From assembly GCA_947629865.1 (NCBI GenBank), contig CANRFJ010000005.1, positions 1 through 64,000 of the forward strand: DNA of 64,000 bases, written 5' to 3'. The position numbers were made by a program, and so were the translations under genes. Of the stretch, positions 60,080-64,000 are shown piece after piece (positions within the stretch are counted from its first letter, which is position 1; the number at the start of each line of letters is the position of its first letter). The notes under the pieces were generated by a model, which was not told the origin of the DNA, did no database searches, and saw only the letters and a program-made list of their open reading frames with translations. The stretch is from an uncultured Lachnospiraceae bacterium. Lineage in GTDB: Bacteria; Bacillota; Clostridia; Lachnospirales; Lachnospiraceae.

Positions 60080-62413
60080 TTATTGCTCCCCGTCCTCTCC
60101 GGATTCGTCTCCCCCTGCGTCCGGATTATCCTGCGGTTCCGCATCATCGCCCCCGTTATCGGCGGGTGGCGTCGCAGTGGCCGGAACCGGCGTCGCTGCG
60201 GGTGCACGGGTAGCCGTCGGCTTCTGAGTCGCCGTCGGTTTTTTGGTGCTCTTAGGCTTCTTCGTACTTCTCGGACGATCTGCCGGATCTTCGTCCACGT
60301 CCGGATCGTCGTCGTCCGGATCGTGATCTATGTCCTTCTGACCCCCGCCTGAGCTGCTGCCGCCAGAGCCATAACTGCTGCCGGAGCCGCTGCTCCCCGA
60401 ATAGCCGGAGCTGCCGGAGGAGGATTCGGATTTCTTCTCAAAGTCAAAATCCTTCACTTTCAGTCCCTCATGGATCTCATTCATAAACTCGTGCCAGGTG
60501 CGGCCTGGATAGGTGGAGCCGTACAGGTCGCTCACTGTCCGCGGCAAATCGTATCCCACCCACACCGCTGTCGTATAATACGGAGTGAAGCCGCAGAACC
60601 AGCCGTCCTTTTTGTCATTGGTGGTGCCGGTCTTGCCCGCGCACGGCATACCGTTGTCCACGCTAAGCCCCCTGGCGGTTCCCCTGGTGAACACTCCCTT
60701 CAGAATGTCCACCATGGCATTGGCGGCGTCCGCATTGTAAATATATTTTTCGTCCACATCATCTTCCACTATCACATTTCCGTCCGCGTCGCGTATCTCC
60801 ACAATACAGGTGGGCTCCCGATACTTCCCGTCGTTCTGCAGCGTCGCATAGGCGGAGGCCATCTCCAGAGGGCTGGCCCCATAGGTGAGACCGCCCAGCG
60901 AAGCCGGTAAGTAGTAATCGGATTTGACGATCCGGTTAAAATTCATCTGCAGCAGATAATCCAGCCCCACCTCCGGCGTCAGTTTTTCAAACAACTGCCA
61001 GGCCACGGTGTTCAGGGACTGCTCCACCGCAAAGCGCAGAGACACATAGCCGTAATACCGCCCGCTGGAATTGGACGGCCCGCCGCTGAAGCGGTGGTCG
61101 TTGATCGTGGTATTGGCCGTGTCGCCCCTCTCTAAGGACGGCGTATACACAATCAGCGGTTTAATCGAACTTCCCGGCTGCCGGAAGGACTGATAGGCCC
61201 TGTTCAGGGAATAGCCCTCCGTCTTCTGGCTGCGTCCGCCCACAACCGCCACTACCCGTCCGGTCTTATTGTCGATGCACACCGCCGCACCCTGCATCTC
61301 ATACATGCCATTGGAGCCCTTTTCGGTAAAGCCGGAAAGGTTTTTGTTGATGGCGGACTGCAGTTTCTTCTGCTTCTGCAGATCAATGGAGGTATAAATG
61401 CGGTAGCCGTTGTTCAGCAGCATCTTCTGCGCCGTCGCGTAAGCCTCGTCGTACTCGTCATCATACTCCTCTTTCTTTTTATCACTGTCAAACTCATTTT
61501 TGAACTCAAAGCCGTTCTTCCGCATCAGGGCGCGGGTGGCGCTGTAGGTAATAAAGGTCTGGATATAATCCCTCTTTTTTACCTCCTGAATCTTCAGTTT
61601 GATCTTTTCGTTGTAGGCCTCATCGTACTCCACCTGGTTAATTACGCCGTCGTGCAGCATCTGATCCAGAATACGGTTTTTCCTCGCAATCGTATTGTCA
61701 AAATGCTTTTCGGGATCATAGAGGCTCGGATTATTGGGAATCGCGCAGAGGAAGCAAATCTGTCCCAGGGACAGCTCCTGGCAGCCCTTGCTGAAATATC
61801 CTCTGGCCGCCGCCTCCAAGCCGTAATATCCGTTGGCAAAATTAATGGTATTCAGGTAAAATTCCAGAATATCCTTTTTCTCATATTTCTTTTCCAGCTC
61901 CATGGCAATAAAAATTTCTTTTATCTTCCGCTCGTAGGTCTTATCGGTGTTCAGGAAGGTGCCGCGGGCCAGCTGCTGGGTAATGGTGGAAGCTCCCTGC
62001 GTCTTCTCGCCCTTATTCCGTATCAGCTCGATGCCGGCGCGCACAATGCCCTCCGCGTCAATGCCGTTGTGACTGTAGAACTTTTTGTCCTCCGTGACAA
62101 TCATCGCGTCTTTCGCATATTCCGGAATCGACTCAATATCCAGATAGTACGCATCTTTGTCGCCCCGCAGAACGGCAATCTGCTTGCCCTTGCTGTTGTA
62201 GGCAATGGACGTCTCCGAGGTGCGGAATGTCTCCGCCGAGGACGCCTGCACCAGCGCCTTTGCCTCCGCCTGCATGGCAAAAATGTCCCTGCCGTATTTA
62301 AAATAGAACACCAGCCCGCCGACCAGAATCGTCAACAGAAGCAGCAAAATGATAACTTTAACAACCAGCCAGAATTTTCTATGCTTTTTTTGTCTTTTTG
62401 CTTTCTTAGCCAT
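60080..62413 (-). CDS. Class A penicillin-binding protein (PBP1A-type)
   Basis: About 777 residues from MAKKAKRQKKHRK; GGGAGG is five bases upstream. Basic cytoplasmic tail, TM at about 15-42, a GT51 domain with EDKKFYSHNGIDAEG and TQGASTITQQLARG, then a transpeptidase with SxxK at SSIKPL, EQSLN and KTGTTNDKKDG. It polymerises and cross-links peptidoglycan. The C-terminal tail (about 660-777) is low-complexity: Ser/Gly-rich, Asp-rich, then Lys/Pro/Thr/Ala repeats and an acidic end, a likely wall-spanning tether. Confidence 0.95.
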   Translation of the reverse strand: MAKKAKRQKKHRKFWLVVKVIILLLLLTILVGGLVFYFKYGRDIFAMQAEAKALVQASSAETFRTSETSIAYNSKGKQIAVLRGDKDAYYLDIESIPEYAKDAMIVTEDKKFYSHNGIDAEGIVRAGIELIRNKGEKTQGASTITQQLARGTFLNTDKTYERKIKEIFIAMELEKKYEKKDILEFYLNTINFANGYYGLEAAARGYFSKGCQELSLGQICFLCAIPNNPSLYDPEKHFDNTIARKNRILDQMLHDGVINQVEYDEAYNEKIKLKIQEVKKRDYIQTFITYSATRALMRKNGFEFKNEFDSDKKKEEYDDEYDEAYATAQKMLLNNGYRIYTSIDLQKQKKLQSAINKNLSGFTEKGSNGMYEMQGAAVCIDNKTGRVVAVVGGRSQKTEGYSLNRAYQSFRQPGSSIKPLIVYTPSLERGDTANTTINDHRFSGGPSNSSGRYYGYVSLRFAVEQSLNTVAWQLFEKLTPEVGLDYLLQMNFNRIVKSDYYLPASLGGLTYGASPLEMASAYATLQNDGKYREPTCIVEIRDADGNVIVEDDVDEKYIYNADAANAMVDILKGVFTRGTARGLSVDNGMPCAGKTGTTNDKKDGWFCGFTPYYTTAVWVGYDLPRTVSDLYGSTYPGRTWHEFMNEIHEGLKVKDFDFEKKSESSSGSSGYSGSSGSGSSYGSGGSSSGGGQKDIDHDPDDDDPDVDEDPADRPRSTKKPKSTKKPTATQKPTATRAPAATPVPATATPPADNGGDDAEPQDNPDAGGDESGEDGEQ

Positions 62414-62432
62414 TGTTACCTCCCTTTTCAAG

Positions 62433-63728
62433 TCACACCCGTATATATTGTTCGCCTCTGGTTATCTTCGCGATGTGCAGAGCCTCCTCCGTCTCCCGAT
62501 AAAACATATGGAAATCCACGGCTCCCTCTCTCAACGCCGCCCCGATGCAGCATGACAGGGATAAATCCGCGACCTTATTTTCTTCACATTCCACCATAGA
62601 AATAATATGCTCCATAACGGAATCTAACTCCCCGTCGGAAACATTTTTCATATACAGCAGGATTTTTCCATCCTCTATCCGGCCTAAAAGGGCATGTCCC
62701 TCTGTGGCCTCCCGTATAATCTCCGTCGTCTTGAACAGCACGGCGTCCCCACAGGCCACACCGTTTTGCTCCACAATCTTTCTGAACGCATCTATCTCGA
62801 CCAGCGCCATTGCGTGGGCGTCCTCCAAATCCGCGTCGTCCAGGCTCTCCTGGATTCTCCTCTGTATGCCGCCCTGGGCTGACATCTTATCCTCCCACTC
62901 CGAATTTTCCTTCTGATGGCGGAGCATTTCGTCGTGTATATTTTTGATTCGGCCGATGATCCGCGTCACATTCCCCGTCTCGTCTTCGATGCTGGAATAG
63001 TACAGCCAGTGCCACTCATAGCCGTGTCCGGATATCTTGCTCAGATATTCCATCTGCCCCTCCGTCTTTTTGCTGGCGGCTATGGACAGATGCCGCTGAA
63101 ACATCTCCATGTGATCCGGGTGAACCAGCGGATTCTCCCGCAGTGTCCGCGAGTAGTGGGATATCCGGCGCCGTATCACGCCGCCGTCTACCTCCTTATA
63201 GGAATAAGACATCACGTCTTCCGGCAGATTCACCTCAAACAGGATCTCGTCCGACGTCTCCTCCAGCAGGCGGTAGCGCTCATTCTGCACCGCCAGCTCC
63301 CGCTCCAGTTTCTTCTGCTTCGTGACGTCCAGAATCAGAGCGATAAAAATATTTCTCCTGCTGTAGCGCTTGAGAATCCGTCCGCGCACCCACACCCAGC
63401 CGCTCTTTTTCGGCGTTCTGTGATAGCGCAGCGAGGTATCCATCAGTCTGCCCGTCTCCGCCGCCTCCTGCATTTCCCCGCGGAGGCGCAGTGCATCTTT
63501 CTCAACCAGGAGAACCTCCGTATTCTTACCGGCCTCCTCATAGAAATCCTCCTCGAAGCCCTCGCACAGCTGGAGCACGCCGGGGCTCAAATAAAGCGGT
63601 TTCAGCCTGTCGCTGAATTCATACAGGCCAATCCCTCCCGGCAAAATACTTCCAAAGGATTCCCGAAATATATTCCAGGCCTTGATCTGCTCTTTCAGGC
63701 TGCTGTTTTTCTTATTCGTCTTCTCCAA
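62433..63728 (-). CDS. PAS protein with degenerate GGDEF domain
   Basis: About 431 residues from a TTG start; GGGAGG lies seven bases upstream, which an ATG 14 codons earlier lacks. Two PAS-like regions (about 20-130 and 150-265, with YHRTPKKSGWVWVRGRILKRYSRRNIFIALILDVT) are followed by a GGDEF-fold C-terminus. There the signature that should read GGDEF is GRIEDGKILLYM, so diguanylate cyclase activity is improbable. It may be a degenerate cyclic di-GMP sensor or a scaffold. It follows the gene at the right edge after a 60-base gap and precedes the PBP gene. Confidence 0.72.
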   Translation of the reverse strand: MEKTNKKNSSLKEQIKAWNIFRESFGSILPGGIGLYEFSDRLKPLYLSPGVLQLCEGFEEDFYEEAGKNTEVLLVEKDALRLRGEMQEAAETGRLMDTSLRYHRTPKKSGWVWVRGRILKRYSRRNIFIALILDVTKQKKLERELAVQNERYRLLEETSDEILFEVNLPEDVMSYSYKEVDGGVIRRRISHYSRTLRENPLVHPDHMEMFQRHLSIAASKKTEGQMEYLSKISGHGYEWHWLYYSSIEDETGNVTRIIGRIKNIHDEMLRHQKENSEWEDKMSAQGGIQRRIQESLDDADLEDAHAMALVEIDAFRKIVEQNGVACGDAVLFKTTEIIREATEGHALLGRIEDGKILLYMKNVSDGELDSVMEHIISMVECEENKVADLSLSCCIGAALREGAVDFHMFYRETEEALHIAKITRGEQYIRV

Positions 63729-63788
63729 AAAAGCACCTCCCGGTAAAATCACAGAGCAACAATACCACATGATATATTATACCCTATT

Positions 63789-64000
63789 TTACAGTGTCTT
63801 GCAAAGTATTTCTTCATGTATGCGTCGGGCCCTGGCCGCCCAGGTGTGCCGTTCGGACGCCGTCCTGAAGCCCCGGCGCGAGATCTCCTCCCAGCGCTCC
63901 CTGTCTCCCAACAGCGCCCTCGTCTCCTCTGCCAGCGCCTCCCTCTCATTCAGCTCATAAAAAAGGAGATCCTCTCCCGCCTCTAATTCCTCCTCCAGAT
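63789..64000 (-). CDS. CgeB/DUF3880-like glycosyltransferase, 3' end only
   Basis: The last 69 or so codons of a gene running in from the right edge. Reading LLFYELNEREALAEETRALLGDRERWEEISRRGF, then RTASERHTWAARARRIHEEIL and the stop TAA at 63789-63791. The ERWEEISRRG...HTWAARARRI pattern is the usual C-terminal helix of CgeB-type or GT1/GT4 glycosyltransferases. The family call rests on this tail only. Confidence 0.6.
   Translation of the reverse strand, partial: LEEELEAGEDLLFYELNEREALAEETRALLGDRERWEEISRRGFRTASERHTWAARARRIHEEILCKTL

Overview
The window looks like chromosomal DNA of an anaerobic, spore-forming Clostridia member, most likely Lachnospiraceae. The evidence is the gene set and its regulation: T-box leaders on ileS and thrS, a GlgC/GlgD pair, SpoVG, RicT, YaaR, DnaD and DnaI-type primosome proteins, a superoxide reductase, and GH10 and GH127 plant-fibre enzymes. 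Most genes lie on the minus strand. I found no rRNA or tRNA gene, no CRISPR array and no intact transposon.

Left end (1-4.4 kb): an AT-rich accessory patch with a Z1-domain ATPase (its partners would lie beyond the left edge), a PIN-domain nuclease overlapping a small antitoxin-like protein, and an AAA15-type ATPase. 4.5-12 kb: a xylanase and phosphoesterase pair, ilvE, and an unusual minus-strand group of HPt, a repeat-bearing FapA-like protein and a REC-HD-GYP regulator. 12-27 kb: a GDSL esterase and tmcAL on the plus strand, then glgP and ileS behind a T-box, a chemoreceptor, superoxide reductase, small membrane proteins, and thrS behind a T-box plus a five-unit tandem repeat. 27-30 kb: a second accessory patch with a lipoprotein, a flavodoxin, an AbiF-type HEPN abortive-infection gene preceded by an abiF-like structured RNA, and a HAD hydrolase remnant.

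30-34.6 kb: a compact minus-strand group for a type IV pilus-like machine (transglutaminase, GspF/PilC-type platform, four small membrane or pilin-like proteins, PilT). 34.8-36.8 kb: AbrB-like regulator, Rrf2 regulator and mnmA on the plus strand. 36.9-43.2 kb: the yaa-type housekeeping cluster (decarboxylase, guanylate-kinase-like protein, yaaR, holB, ricT, N6-methyltransferase, rsmI), in the order familiar from Bacillus but with a guanylate-kinase-like gene in the place of tmk. 43.1-54.6 kb: GH127, malQ, a PrsA-like lipoprotein, mfd, pth, spoVG, glgD and glgC. With glgP and malQ this gives synthesis, phosphorolysis and remodelling of glycogen.

54.8-60 kb: murC, then a dense run of DnaA-box-like 9-mers, a DnaD protein, a DnaI/DnaC helicase loader and prs on the plus strand. 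60-64 kb: a class A penicillin-binding protein, a PAS protein with a degenerate GGDEF domain, and the 3' end of a CgeB-like glycosyltransferase on the minus strand.

The observations most worth a second look are the abiF RNA/AbiF cassette inside imperfect direct repeats, the HPt/FapA-repeat/HD-GYP group, the DnaA-box cluster before the primosome genes, the tandem repeat inside the thrS leader, and a triplicated ribosome-binding-site/start-codon unit at the malQ/GH127 junction. All starts were chosen by eye from Shine-Dalgarno (SD) spacing. Family names rest on motif recognition, not on a database search.
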